The notes beneath the pieces are model-generated. The model saw only the letters and a program-made list of their open reading frames with translations, ran no database searches and was not told where the DNA came from. From JAICND01 sp040905905 (GTDB lineage Bacteria; Actinomycetota; Acidimicrobiia; Spongiisociales; ZC4RG35), in contig JBBDQN010000056.1 of NCBI GenBank assembly GCA_040905905.1, positions 8,992-72,991 of the forward strand: 64,000 nt of DNA, in the 5' to 3' direction. Position numbers and translations under genes: made by a program. Position 1 is the first letter of the stretch. Each line of letters begins with the position of its first letter. Below are positions 7,628-16,333 of the stretch, one piece after another.

Positions 7628-9382
7628 ATGACCGCTCCGATCCTTTCCGACTCGCGGTTGGCCAGTCTGGGTGCCCAGACGATCGCCGACTCCTACGCCT
7701 CCTTCGATGGTCATTTCCGGATCGTTACCAGAAGAGCCCGAATTCGGTTTGGGGAACGCGATTGGCGGGGGATCGCGGCCGATGCCCGCCAACGCCTCGA
7801 CCTCTATGGCGCGGCCTCGCTCGAGACCGCCGATGCTATCTCCCGGCTGCTGGGGGATCGGGTGGGCGACAAAACGGTCTGGGCCGCCATGAAGGCGGTC
7901 TATTCCAGCTTGATCCAGGATCGCCATTACTTCGAGCTGGCCGAGACGTTCTTCAACTCGGTGACCCGCAAGATCTTCACCACGGTCGGCGTGGATTCGA
8001 CGATGGAGTTCGTCGATACGGACTTCGATTCGCCTCCCACCGAGGCTGACCAACCTGTCTACCGACCGTACGAGGACCCGGTCGATACCGCCGACCTGGT
8101 TCGTCTGGTCCTGCTGGACACCGGATTTGAGCTTCACTTCCGATCACTCGATGAGGATGTTTCATTGGCCGCGGCCAAGATCGGTGAACACCTCCGACGG
8201 ATCGGGGCGCTGCGGGTGGTGGATCGGGTTGAAATGGTCAACTCGGTTTTCTATCGGGGCAAAGCCGCCTACGTCGTGGGGAGGATCTACAGCGGATCAC
8301 ATGTAGTGCCGCTCGTTCTCGCCATCCTCCATCACCCCGACGGCATGTTCCTCGATGCCGTGCTTCTTACCGAAAACGAGGTTTCGATCCTGTTCTCGTT
8401 TGCGAGGTCCTACTTCCATGTAGATGTCGACCGGCCCTACGACCTGGTCAGGTTTCTACGTAGCTTGATGCCCCGCAAAAGGGCGTCCGAGCTCTACATC
8501 GCCATCGGTCAACACAAACACGGAAAGACAGTGTTGTATCGGGAGTTGCGCCAACACCTGGCCTCGTCCGGTGAGAGGTTCGACTTCGCCCGCGGCACCA
8601 GGGGCTTGGTTATGTCAGTTTTCACATTGCCTGGCTTCGACATCGTTGCCAAGGTGATCAAAGATCGCTTTCCGGCACCGAAACGGGCCACCCCCGACGA
8701 TGTCCGCGATCGCTACCGGATGGTTTTCCGAGCCGACCGGGCCGGTCGGCTTATCGATGCCCAGGAGTTCGAGCATCTCCAATTCGAACGGGACCGTTTT
8801 GCCTCCGGCCTTCTAGCGCTCTTGGAAGGGGAGTGTGGGCGGACGGTGGAGACGCGTGAAGCCGAGGTGGTGATTGGCCACGCCTATTTGGAACGACGGG
8901 TTATTCCTCTCGACATCTACTTGCGTGACGCCGATCCGGACCTCGCCAACGCGGCGATCATAGATTACGGCTCCGCCATCAAGGAGCTGGCGGCTTCAGG
9001 GATCTTCCCCGGCGATCTCTTGCTCAAGAACTTTGGGGTCACGCGGCACGGCCGGGTTGTGTTCTACGACTACGACGAGTTGACGACGATCGATCGATGT
9101 GTGTTCCGGGATCTGCCGCAGGCGGAAAACCTTGAGGACGAGATGGCCGCCGAGCCCTGGTTCGCCCTCGGCCCTGATGACGTCTTTCCCGAGGAGTTCG
9201 CACGGTTTCTCGGAGTCGAGGGCGAGTTGAGGGAGACGTTCCTGGCCCATCACGGCGATCTGTTTACAGCCGCTTGGTGGCGACAGGTCCAGGAGCGGGT
9301 AGCGGCTGGCGAGATGATCGACATCTTTCCGTATCAGCCGGAACAGCGGCTGGGTCTATCGTTGGGAAATGCCCAAGCTTGA
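7628..9382 (+). CDS. aceK: Isocitrate dehydrogenase kinase/phosphatase AceK
   Basis: Bifunctional enzyme that phosphorylates and dephosphorylates isocitrate dehydrogenase, switching carbon between the TCA cycle and the glyoxylate shunt. 584 residues, the usual length. The regulatory half starts with YASFDGHF; the kinase half has VFTLPGFDIV.KVIKD (ATP-binding Lys, about residue 345), QEFEHLQFERDRF, LERRVIPLDIYL, IKELAASGIFPGDLLLKNFGVTRHGR-type catalytic loop and YDYDE, plus EPWF and VFPEEF near the end. All these are proteobacterial AceK hallmarks. The ATG at 7628 is chosen because earlier codons fall inside the tRNA. The 3' end overlaps the cyclase-like gene by 14 nt. No aceA or aceB is near. 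Confidence 0.93.
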   Translation: MTAPILSDSRLASLGAQTIADSYASFDGHFRIVTRRARIRFGERDWRGIAADARQRLDLYGAASLETADAISRLLGDRVGDKTVWAAMKAVYSSLIQDRHYFELAETFFNSVTRKIFTTVGVDSTMEFVDTDFDSPPTEADQPVYRPYEDPVDTADLVRLVLLDTGFELHFRSLDEDVSLAAAKIGEHLRRIGALRVVDRVEMVNSVFYRGKAAYVVGRIYSGSHVVPLVLAILHHPDGMFLDAVLLTENEVSILFSFARSYFHVDVDRPYDLVRFLRSLMPRKRASELYIAIGQHKHGKTVLYRELRQHLASSGERFDFARGTRGLVMSVFTLPGFDIVAKVIKDRFPAPKRATPDDVRDRYRMVFRADRAGRLIDAQEFEHLQFERDRFASGLLALLEGECGRTVETREAEVVIGHAYLERRVIPLDIYLRDADPDLANAAIIDYGSAIKELAASGIFPGDLLLKNFGVTRHGRVVFYDYDELTTIDRCVFRDLPQAENLEDEMAAEPWFALGPDDVFPEEFARFLGVEGELRETFLAHHGDLFTAAWWRQVQERVAAGEMIDIFPYQPEQRLGLSLGNAQA

Positions 9383-10172
9383 AGCCAGCAAGCGGGCGCG
9401 ACTCCCTGACTCCGCCTTTGCCTACGTCGATTCGAAGGGGAACCGGCGGCTTCCGATCAACGACGCCGCTCATGTCAAGAACGCCCTGTCCCGTTTCAAG
9501 CAGGTGGCTTTCGAGAGCGAGGTTGCTCGCGAAAAGGCTCGTAAGAGGTTGCTCAATGCGGCCAAGAAGTACGGAATCGTGCCGGTGGGTTTCATCACCG
9601 GACAGCTCCAGTCTGAGCGGGAGTTTGGTGCCGACCATGCCCGTAAAGCTGAGGAAGAGGCCCTCCCGACCGGGACTGTCACTCTGATGATGACCGACAT
9701 CGAGGGGTCTACCAATCTCGTCCATGATCTCGGCGATGCCTACGGCGAACTCCTTGACGACATCCGCGGGTTGGTTCGGGGAACGCTGTCGAGCCGTCGG
9801 GGTCACGAAGTCGACGTTCGGGCCGATGAGGTCTTCGCCGTCTTCGAGGATGCCGTCGGTGCCGTCGAAGCCGCCATGAGTGTCCAGCGTGCCCTAAAGG
9901 TGAAGGCGTGGCCCCAAGGGGTGGAGGTCCGAATCCGAATCGGAGTCCACCACGGTCGCCCTACCCGGCGAGGGAATGGCTACATCGGAATTGCAGTACA
10001 CACCACTGCCCGGTTGTGTGCATTCGCCCGCGGGGGCCAGATCGTGACCTCTGCCGAGGTCAGAGATGCGGTCAGGGGCAGCGGGATCAAGTTCAGGAGC
10101 CTGGGCGTGGTCACTTTGCCAGGTTTGGGGGACCCGCAGCCGCTCTACCAGGTCCAGATCAACCTGGCATAG
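9369..10172 (+). CDS. Class III nucleotide cyclase homology-domain protein with DUF6582-like N-terminus
   Basis: 267 residues. The first ~70 residues (ARLPDSAFAYVDSKGNRRLP, followed by a helical DAAHVKNALSRF) resemble the small DUF6582 domain. Residues ~100-265 form a class III adenylate/guanylate cyclase domain: metal Asp in MTDIEGST, second metal Asp in RADEVFAVF, and RIGVHHG. Usual purine-selecting residues differ: the Lys before the GD motif is Asp, the later Asp is Ala and the Asn is His (GIAVHTTARL), although the Arg remains. Activity on ATP is therefore doubtful. It overlaps the end of aceK and precedes the moxR gene by 8 nt. Confidence 0.8.
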   Translation: MPKLEASKRARLPDSAFAYVDSKGNRRLPINDAAHVKNALSRFKQVAFESEVAREKARKRLLNAAKKYGIVPVGFITGQLQSEREFGADHARKAEEEALPTGTVTLMMTDIEGSTNLVHDLGDAYGELLDDIRGLVRGTLSSRRGHEVDVRADEVFAVFEDAVGAVEAAMSVQRALKVKAWPQGVEVRIRIGVHHGRPTRRGNGYIGIAVHTTARLCAFARGGQIVTSAEVRDAVRGSGIKFRSLGVVTLPGLGDPQPLYQVQINLA

Positions 10173-10180
10173 TCTCGGCA

Positions 10181-11122
10181 ATGTCCACCGTGCGCCAGGC
10201 CGCCGAGGCGGTGATCGCCAACGTCGAAAACGTGATTCTTGGCAAACGGGGCCAGATCGAATTGTTGGTGGTGGCGGCACTGTGCAGGGGTCATGTGCTC
10301 ATCGACGATGTCCCCGGTACCGGTAAGACCATGCTGGCCCGGAGCTTCGCGGCGTCGTTGGGCGTGCCCTTTCGTCGGCTGCAGTGCACTCCGGACCTGC
10401 TGCCCAACGATGTCACCGGGGTCCGGGTGTACGACCCTCGCACCTCCGAGTTCCGGTTCGAGCCGGGACCCGTGTTCACCAGTGTTTTGTTGGCAGATGA
10501 GATCAACCGGGCCACCCCCCGCACTCAGGCTGCGCTGTTGGAGGCGATGGCCGAGCGTCAGGTCACCGTCGACGGCGACACTCGCCCGTTGCCCGAGGTC
10601 TTCGTTGTGCTCGCCACCCAGAACCCGGTCGAGTTCGAAGGGACGTTTCCACTCCCAGAAGCCCAACTCGATCGGTTTCTCCTGTCGGTGGCCATGGGGT
10701 ATCCCACCGCCGCCGAGGAGCAGACCCTGGTGGAACAACGCGGCCTCGACCATCCGGTCGACTCCCTTCGGTCGGTGGCAGATGCCCTGGCCTGGCCCGA
10801 ACTGGCTCGCTCCGCTGCGGCCACCCTGCTCAGTCCGGACGTAAGCCGATATCTGGTTTCCTTGGTCTCCGCTACCCGTAGTCACCCGGCGGTTGAACTG
10901 GGGGCGAGTCCCCGGGCGAGCCTGGCCCTGGCGGCGGCGGGTAGGGCGCTGGCAGCCGTCAGGGGAAGGGACTTCGTGCTCCCCGACGATGTCAAGGCCA
11001 TGGCCGGCCCGGTCCTGTCGCATCGGCTGGTGCTCTCCGCCCAGAGCCGGTTACGGGGTCTTGGAGCCAAAGATGTTGTCGATGAGCTACTCGGATCCCT
11101 CCCCGTGGGTGCCGAGCCGTGA
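10181..11122 (+). CDS. MoxR-family AAA+ ATPase
   Basis: 313-residue MoxR ATPase, thought to act as a chaperone for maturation of metal- or VWA-domain proteins. Walker A is DDVPGTGKTMLA, Walker B LLADEINRATPRTQ, and sensor 1 VVLATQNPVEFEGTFPLPEAQLDRF; the C-terminal lid carries SPRASLAL. The start ATG at 10181 is chosen over upstream in-frame codons, which lie inside the cyclase gene. The GTGA overlap with the DUF58 gene and the following membrane protein give the standard moxR-DUF58-membrane operon. Confidence 0.93.
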   Translation: MSTVRQAAEAVIANVENVILGKRGQIELLVVAALCRGHVLIDDVPGTGKTMLARSFAASLGVPFRRLQCTPDLLPNDVTGVRVYDPRTSEFRFEPGPVFTSVLLADEINRATPRTQAALLEAMAERQVTVDGDTRPLPEVFVVLATQNPVEFEGTFPLPEAQLDRFLLSVAMGYPTAAEEQTLVEQRGLDHPVDSLRSVADALAWPELARSAAATLLSPDVSRYLVSLVSATRSHPAVELGASPRASLALAAAGRALAAVRGRDFVLPDDVKAMAGPVLSHRLVLSAQSRLRGLGAKDVVDELLGSLPVGAEP

Positions 11123-12234
11123 GACCGGTTCGCATAGCCATCGTTATTGCCCTCACTGCCGTGGTGTATGCGGTCGGCGCTCTGGCTGGGGTCGCTCTCC
11201 TCTTGATACTCCTGGCGTTCTACGCGACCCGGGTTCCGGTCTCGGCCCTTGATCGGGTGGCGTTAGAGAGAAAAGCACCGTCCCGGCTCTTTCTCGGTGA
11301 AGCGGGCCAGGTCGAGGTGATAGCGAAAAACGAAGGGCGTCTGCCAATCACGTGGATGGCAATAACCGATCTGGTCCCGTTCGACCTCTCGACCAGGCCG
11401 CTGCGATGGGCCACCAGCCTTGCCAGCGGAGAGACCCGTCGCGTTACCTATGGCATCATCGGGCACAAGCGAGGAGCGTTTCGCCTGGGACCATCGACTG
11501 CGGTAAGCGGCGACTTGTTCGGGTGGCAACCGGCCCAGCGGAGTTTCCCGTCCGGGCCCACAGTGATCGTCTACCCGAGGATCGTCCCCCTCCAACAATT
11601 GGGCCTGCCGGCGGTGGCTCCCTTTCCCGAGTTGCGAAACCCGCTGCCGCTGCATGAAGACCCCCTGCGAATCGTGGGGGTCCGTCCCTATCAGACGAGC
11701 GACTCGGCGCGTCGCATTCACTGGACGGCCAGCGCCCATCACGGTTCGCTGCTGGTTACGCGCCTCCAGCATGGATTCAGCCGCGAGACCATGGTCCTCC
11801 TCGACCTCTCGAGGGAGGGGATGGGGACCCGATCCCGGCCGATCGAACTAGCTGTCACCACTGCCGCCTCGGTCCTATATCACATCGTTACGAGGGAGCG
11901 GTTGGCCGCCGGGCTCCGACTCGGCGAGGTTCATCTTGACGCCGCCACCGACGACATCCATCTGATGGCGATGCTGGAAGTGTTGGCAGTGGCGGGTGCC
12001 CACGACTTTCCCCCCACCGGCCTCTTGCAGCCGGTCGGCCTTCCCTACGGAGCCACCTTGATTCTGATTACCCGACGGCTGGGGTCCGACATGAAGGAAC
12101 GGCTGCATGTTCTTCGCACCCGCGGCTGGCGACCGGTGGTGATCGTCATTGACGGCGAAGCTGTCGGCGACCTTCCAGGAATCAAGGTCCGGGCCGTCTC
12201 CGACGACCATTCGCTGGCAGAGGTCGGGGGATGA
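11119..12234 (+). CDS. DUF58 domain protein
   Basis: 371 residues. Two N-terminal hydrophobic helices (about 5-35) precede a beta-rich domain and the DUF58 core with LP.HEDPLRIVGVRPYQTSD and RRIHWTASAHHGSLLV, around residue 190. DUF58 proteins always accompany MoxR ATPases and are proposed partners or substrates; the biochemical role is unknown. It overlaps moxR and the next membrane gene by 4 nt each, so the three are translationally coupled. Confidence 0.88.
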   Translation: MRPVRIAIVIALTAVVYAVGALAGVALLLILLAFYATRVPVSALDRVALERKAPSRLFLGEAGQVEVIAKNEGRLPITWMAITDLVPFDLSTRPLRWATSLASGETRRVTYGIIGHKRGAFRLGPSTAVSGDLFGWQPAQRSFPSGPTVIVYPRIVPLQQLGLPAVAPFPELRNPLPLHEDPLRIVGVRPYQTSDSARRIHWTASAHHGSLLVTRLQHGFSRETMVLLDLSREGMGTRSRPIELAVTTAASVLYHIVTRERLAAGLRLGEVHLDAATDDIHLMAMLEVLAVAGAHDFPPTGLLQPVGLPYGATLILITRRLGSDMKERLHVLRTRGWRPVVIVIDGEAVGDLPGIKVRAVSDDHSLAEVGG

Positions 12235-13601
12235 GTCCGGCGACGCTTCTCACGTTGGCCTCGATGGCTGCAGCGGTGGGATGGACCTTGGCGCTGGCGC
12301 TGCCGGGGCCCCCGGCCTACCTGGCCGGGGTGATGGCGGCCGAGTTGATCGTCGTCGAGGTGTTCAGGCGTCTCGATCGCCGCCGGGGCAGGCTGATGGC
12401 CGCAGGTGAGGGTCTGGCGGTGATTCTGGTTCCGGTCGCCGGCGTGGCTCTGTATGCGGCCGCGGACCCCGCCACGCTCTTTGTGGGGTTCATCGCGGCG
12501 CTGATCAGTTGGCTGCTGACCCAGATCACGGTCTCCGACCTCGACGCGGTAGCTGATCCTGCCGATGCTCTGGAGGGGGTCTCGACCGCGCCCGAAAGGC
12601 TCCGGGGCCGGTTCCTCTGGATTGGTGCCGGGCAGGCAGTGGCGGTGGTAGCAAGCTATGGCGGTCTGGCGCCGCCGCTGGAGCCACGGCCAGTAACCGG
12701 GGAGTTTGTTGTCTCGTATGGTGTCTACTGGCTGGTGGGGGTTGCCGCCCTCTCCTCGGTGGAGCGACGTCGCCGCGTCGCCCGCTGGCAACGCGAGGGG
12801 ACCATCGTCGACGCCGACCTGGAGAGTCGTTGGCGCAGGGGTGGAGCAATCTTGTTGTTAGGGGCCGGGCTCTTGTCGATCGCCGGGATCATTCTGGGTC
12901 GGGGGCTTCTGGCCTCGGGCCATATGGCGACCACGTGGCTGAGTGCGCGTGTTGCTTCCACCATCGCCTGGCTGATGGGTAACACCGAACGGGAGCTTCC
13001 CCCCAACCAGGTCCTGCCTTCGGCGGAAGAGTTCCAACCTCCGGTAACGCAACCGATCGAAGAAGTCATCGCGCCGCAGGGAGATTGGATCGACTTGGTC
13101 TTGTTGGTGGTGTTTGCCCTGATCTTTTTAGGGGTGTATCTCCTATTCCTCCGCCGCCGCGGGGCCGTTGAGGTTGTTAGATCGGCGTCGGCCTGGCGAA
13201 CGGCATGGAAGATTCTTCGGGATCTGTCCTCCTGGCTGGCGGGGCTGCCAAGAGCCCTGGTCGGGTGGTGGCGCCGACGCCACAAAAGCCCGCGGGGCGA
13301 ACCGTCCAAGCGATTCGATCGACAACGACCGAAGCCATGGAGGCCGGCCGACCCGTTCCGTCGCCGCATCGGGGCCGAGTTCCGCTCGTACCTGAACGCG
13401 GCGGAAGGCCGAGCGGTGGCGCTGTTACCGAGCGAAACACCATCCGAGTTTGGGGCCCGCGGATCGGATGCCGTCCGCTCCTTGACCGATCTTTATGCAG
13501 TCGCCCGTTACAGCGAACACGTCCTGGGTCAGCCCGAAGTGGAGGCCGCTGGGGCTGCCCGGCGACAGGCCGTGGCCGATCTCGAGGCAGACGCCGGGTG
13601 A
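12231..13601 (+). CDS. Multi-pass membrane protein of the MoxR/DUF58 operon
   Basis: 456 residues with about seven hydrophobic helices in three blocks (residues ~1-100, ~135-190 and ~205-235, plus one near 290-310), a charged arginine-rich stretch, and a C-terminal soluble region ending in TPSEFGARGSDAVRSLTDLYAVARYSEHVLG. That tail resembles the DUF4129-type domain at the end of transglutaminase-like proteins in such operons. The transglutaminase core itself (Cys-His-Asp) is not visible here, so this is an atypical or reduced member. The start ATG overlaps DUF58 by 4 nt, and the last bases overlap the GTG of the next gene. Confidence 0.75.
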   Translation: MSPATLLTLASMAAAVGWTLALALPGPPAYLAGVMAAELIVVEVFRRLDRRRGRLMAAGEGLAVILVPVAGVALYAAADPATLFVGFIAALISWLLTQITVSDLDAVADPADALEGVSTAPERLRGRFLWIGAGQAVAVVASYGGLAPPLEPRPVTGEFVVSYGVYWLVGVAALSSVERRRRVARWQREGTIVDADLESRWRRGGAILLLGAGLLSIAGIILGRGLLASGHMATTWLSARVASTIAWLMGNTERELPPNQVLPSAEEFQPPVTQPIEEVIAPQGDWIDLVLLVVFALIFLGVYLLFLRRRGAVEVVRSASAWRTAWKILRDLSSWLAGLPRALVGWWRRRHKSPRGEPSKRFDRQRPKPWRPADPFRRRIGAEFRSYLNAAEGRAVALLPSETPSEFGARGSDAVRSLTDLYAVARYSEHVLGQPEVEAAGAARRQAVADLEADAG

Positions 13602-16324
13602 GCCTTTATCCCTCCGAGTACGAATTGGATGCCGTGTTGCGCGACGGCGACGTTGTGCAGATTCGACCGATCCGAGCCGACGACGCCGAAGGTCTGATCC
13701 GTTTCTTCCGGCGGCTCGGTCCGCAGAGCCGTTATTTCCGATTCTTCAGGGTCAAAGACACGCTGGACGCAGAAGAGGCAGCATATTTCTCCAATGTCGA
13801 CTACGGGCGGCGGATGGCACTGGTGGCGATCGACGATGGTGAGATCGTGGCCGTGGGCCGTTATGACAGCCTCCCCGACGAGCCTCACATCGCCGAGGTG
13901 GCCTTCGCCGTGGTGGATAGCCACCAGGGACGCGGCATCGGATCGGAGTTGTTGTCGCTGTTGACCGTGCACGCCCGCCGCCGGGGCATCACCGGATTCC
14001 GGGCGTTTGTGATGGCGGAGAACGTGCAGATGATGAGGGTCTTCCGCAACTCCGGTTACACCTTGTCACGCACCCTCGAGGACAACATCTACACGGTCGA
14101 CTTCCCGGTCGAACACTCACCTGGAGCCCGGGAGTCGGAGGAGGCGCGAGAGCGGAGGGCGGTGGCTGCCTCGCTCCTGCCCATCTTCTTCCCACGTTCA
14201 ATCGCGGTGATTGGCGCCTCGACCACGGCCGGGTCGATCGGAGCCCGGTTGTTCTCCAACCTGCTGGCGGGCGGGTTCAGCGGCCCCCTCTATCCGGTCA
14301 ACACCAAGGCTGCGGTCGTCCATTCAGTGCGCGCTTATGCCAGCGTCCTTGACATCCCTGACGTGGTCGATCTGGCGTTCGTCGTCGTGCCGGCCCAGGC
14401 GGTGCTGGGGGTAGCGGCCGAGTGTGCCCAAAAGGAGGTCCGGGGACTGTGTGTGATCTCCGCCGGGTTCTCGGAGACAGGCGATGAAGGAAAAGCCCGA
14501 GAAGAGGATCTGCTCGATCTGGTCCGCGGTTCGGGGATGAGAATGGTCGGACCCAACTGTATGGGCCTCATCAACACCTCCTCGGCTGTCAACCTGATCG
14601 GTACCTTCGCAGGGGTCCGACCCCCGGCCGGGAACGTTGCCATGTCAAGCCAATCCGGCGCCCTGGGCATCGCCATTCTGGAATACGCCCAGCAGACCGG
14701 CACCGGTATCAGCCAGTTTGTCTCGGTCGGCAACAAGGCCGACGTATCCGGCAACGACTTGCTCCTCGCCTGGGAGGACGACCCGGCCACCGACGTCATC
14801 CTCCTCTATCTGGAGTCATTCGGGAATCCCCGCAAGTTCAGCCGAATTGCTCGCCGGATCGGGATGAGCAAACCGATCGTCGCCGTCAAGTCGGGGCGAA
14901 GTGTCGCCGGGAGCAAAGCCGCTACCAGCCACACGGGGGCCCTGGCCTCCTCGGACGTGGCGGTTGATGCACTGTTCACCCAGGCTGGTGTCATCCGCAC
15001 CGACACCATCGAGGAGCAGTTCGCCGTGGCCTCGCTCCTCGCCAGCCAACCGTTGCCCCGGGGCAGCCGGGTGGGAATCCTCACCAATGCCGGGGGACCT
15101 GGAATCCTGGCCGCCGACGCCCTTGAGGCCGCGTTGCTGACGATCCCCGAGTTGAGCGTTGCGACCCAGGACCGGTTGCGGGCCGTGTTGCCTGTCGAGG
15201 CTTCAACCCGGAACCCGGTCGACACCATCGCGTCTGCTGGACCTGAGGAGTACAGGGTTTGCCTGGAGTCTCTCTTGGGGTCCGAAGAGGTCGACGCGGT
15301 GATGGTCATCTATGTCCCCACCACTCTTGAGGGTGGCCCTTTGGTCGCCGCCGCAGTCAGAGATGTCGTCGACAACTATTCGGGGCCGGTACCCGTGGTG
15401 GCGGTATTCATGCAGGAGGCGGTGCCACTGCTGCGATCCGGAGAAAAGACGATTCCGACATACCGGTTCCCGGAGGCCGCAGCGCTGGCTCTGTCGCGGG
15501 CAGTTCGCTATTCGGAGTGGCGCGCCCGGGATCCGGGGGAGGAGAGGGCCTTCGCCGACCTCGATGGACACGCCGCCGAGGCGGTGACAGAGGCGGCCCT
15601 CGAGCGGATGGGAGACGAGGGTGGCTGGCTCGAGCCCGGGGAGGTTGAGTCGGTGCTAATCGCCGCCGGCCTCCGATTGCCACAGAGCATCCGCGTCACC
15701 ACCGTCGAACAGGCGCTGGAGGCGGCCCGGACCATCGGCGGACCACTCGCCATCAAGGTCATCGCTCCGTCGGCGCTTCACAAATCGGATGTGGGTGGCG
15801 TTGTGCTCGGTGTCAATGGCGAGGACTCAGTGACCGAGGCTTTCCATCGGGTCTGGAACGCGGTCCCTGACCCGGAAGGTGTGCTGATCCAGGAGATGGT
15901 GTTGGGTGGTCATGAGGTGTTGATCGGGATGACCGAAGACCCCACGTTCGGGCCGCTGATCGTCTTCGGAATGGGAGGTGTTCTAGTCGAGTTGCTGGGT
16001 GACATCGCCCTGAGGCTGCACCCACTCACCGATCAGGACGCCCGCAGCATGATCCTGTCCCTACGCACCTCGCGGCTGTTGCTTGGTTATCGGAACCTCC
16101 CGGAAGGCGACGTGGGGGCCGTGGAAGAGGCGGTGTTGCGGGTGTCGACCCTGGTCGGTGCCGTGCCTGCGATTGTGGAGATGGATCTGAACCCGGTGAA
16201 AGTGCTGACCCCTGGGGACGGGGTGAAGGTGGTCGATGCCCGGATCCGGGTGCGACGCCCTCCTTTGACACGACAACCGGAGCTAGCCGACCTTCCCGCC
16301 GTGCGGCATCGCACCCTCGGGTAG
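13598..16324 (+). CDS. GNAT acetyltransferase fused to ADP-forming acyl-CoA synthetase (Pat-like, GNAT first)
   Basis: 908 residues. Residues ~10-170 are a GNAT domain (RPIRADDAEGL, acetyl-CoA loop HQGRGIGSELL). Residues ~185-650 are a CoA-binding and succinyl-CoA-ligase-like unit (VIGAS, GPNCMGLIN, SQSGALG, and the phosphohistidine-type segment ATSHTGALASSD). Residues ~690-900 form an ATP-grasp domain (AIKVIAPSALHKSDVGGV, FGMGGVLVELLGD, EMDLNPV). Related proteins acetylate and inactivate acyl-CoA synthetases or act as acetate-CoA ligases. In Salmonella Pat the GNAT domain is C-terminal, whereas here it is N-terminal. The GTG at 13598 is chosen because it overlaps the previous stop. Confidence 0.88.
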   Translation: MSLYPSEYELDAVLRDGDVVQIRPIRADDAEGLIRFFRRLGPQSRYFRFFRVKDTLDAEEAAYFSNVDYGRRMALVAIDDGEIVAVGRYDSLPDEPHIAEVAFAVVDSHQGRGIGSELLSLLTVHARRRGITGFRAFVMAENVQMMRVFRNSGYTLSRTLEDNIYTVDFPVEHSPGARESEEARERRAVAASLLPIFFPRSIAVIGASTTAGSIGARLFSNLLAGGFSGPLYPVNTKAAVVHSVRAYASVLDIPDVVDLAFVVVPAQAVLGVAAECAQKEVRGLCVISAGFSETGDEGKAREEDLLDLVRGSGMRMVGPNCMGLINTSSAVNLIGTFAGVRPPAGNVAMSSQSGALGIAILEYAQQTGTGISQFVSVGNKADVSGNDLLLAWEDDPATDVILLYLESFGNPRKFSRIARRIGMSKPIVAVKSGRSVAGSKAATSHTGALASSDVAVDALFTQAGVIRTDTIEEQFAVASLLASQPLPRGSRVGILTNAGGPGILAADALEAALLTIPELSVATQDRLRAVLPVEASTRNPVDTIASAGPEEYRVCLESLLGSEEVDAVMVIYVPTTLEGGPLVAAAVRDVVDNYSGPVPVVAVFMQEAVPLLRSGEKTIPTYRFPEAAALALSRAVRYSEWRARDPGEERAFADLDGHAAEAVTEAALERMGDEGGWLEPGEVESVLIAAGLRLPQSIRVTTVEQALEAARTIGGPLAIKVIAPSALHKSDVGGVVLGVNGEDSVTEAFHRVWNAVPDPEGVLIQEMVLGGHEVLIGMTEDPTFGPLIVFGMGGVLVELLGDIALRLHPLTDQDARSMILSLRTSRLLLGYRNLPEGDVGAVEEAVLRVSTLVGAVPAIVEMDLNPVKVLTPGDGVKVVDARIRVRRPPLTRQPELADLPAVRHRTLG

Positions 16325-16327
16325 TGT
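16322..16327 (+). promoter_or_regulatory. Candidate leaderless -10 element before the enoyl-CoA hydratase
   Basis: TAGTGT lies exactly 6 nt before the ATG at 16334 and fits TANNNT, the usual leaderless -10 pattern in Actinobacteria. Its TAG is also the stop codon of the preceding gene. No convincing -35 is seen. Confidence 0.4.
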
Positions 16328-16333
16328 CGGTTC

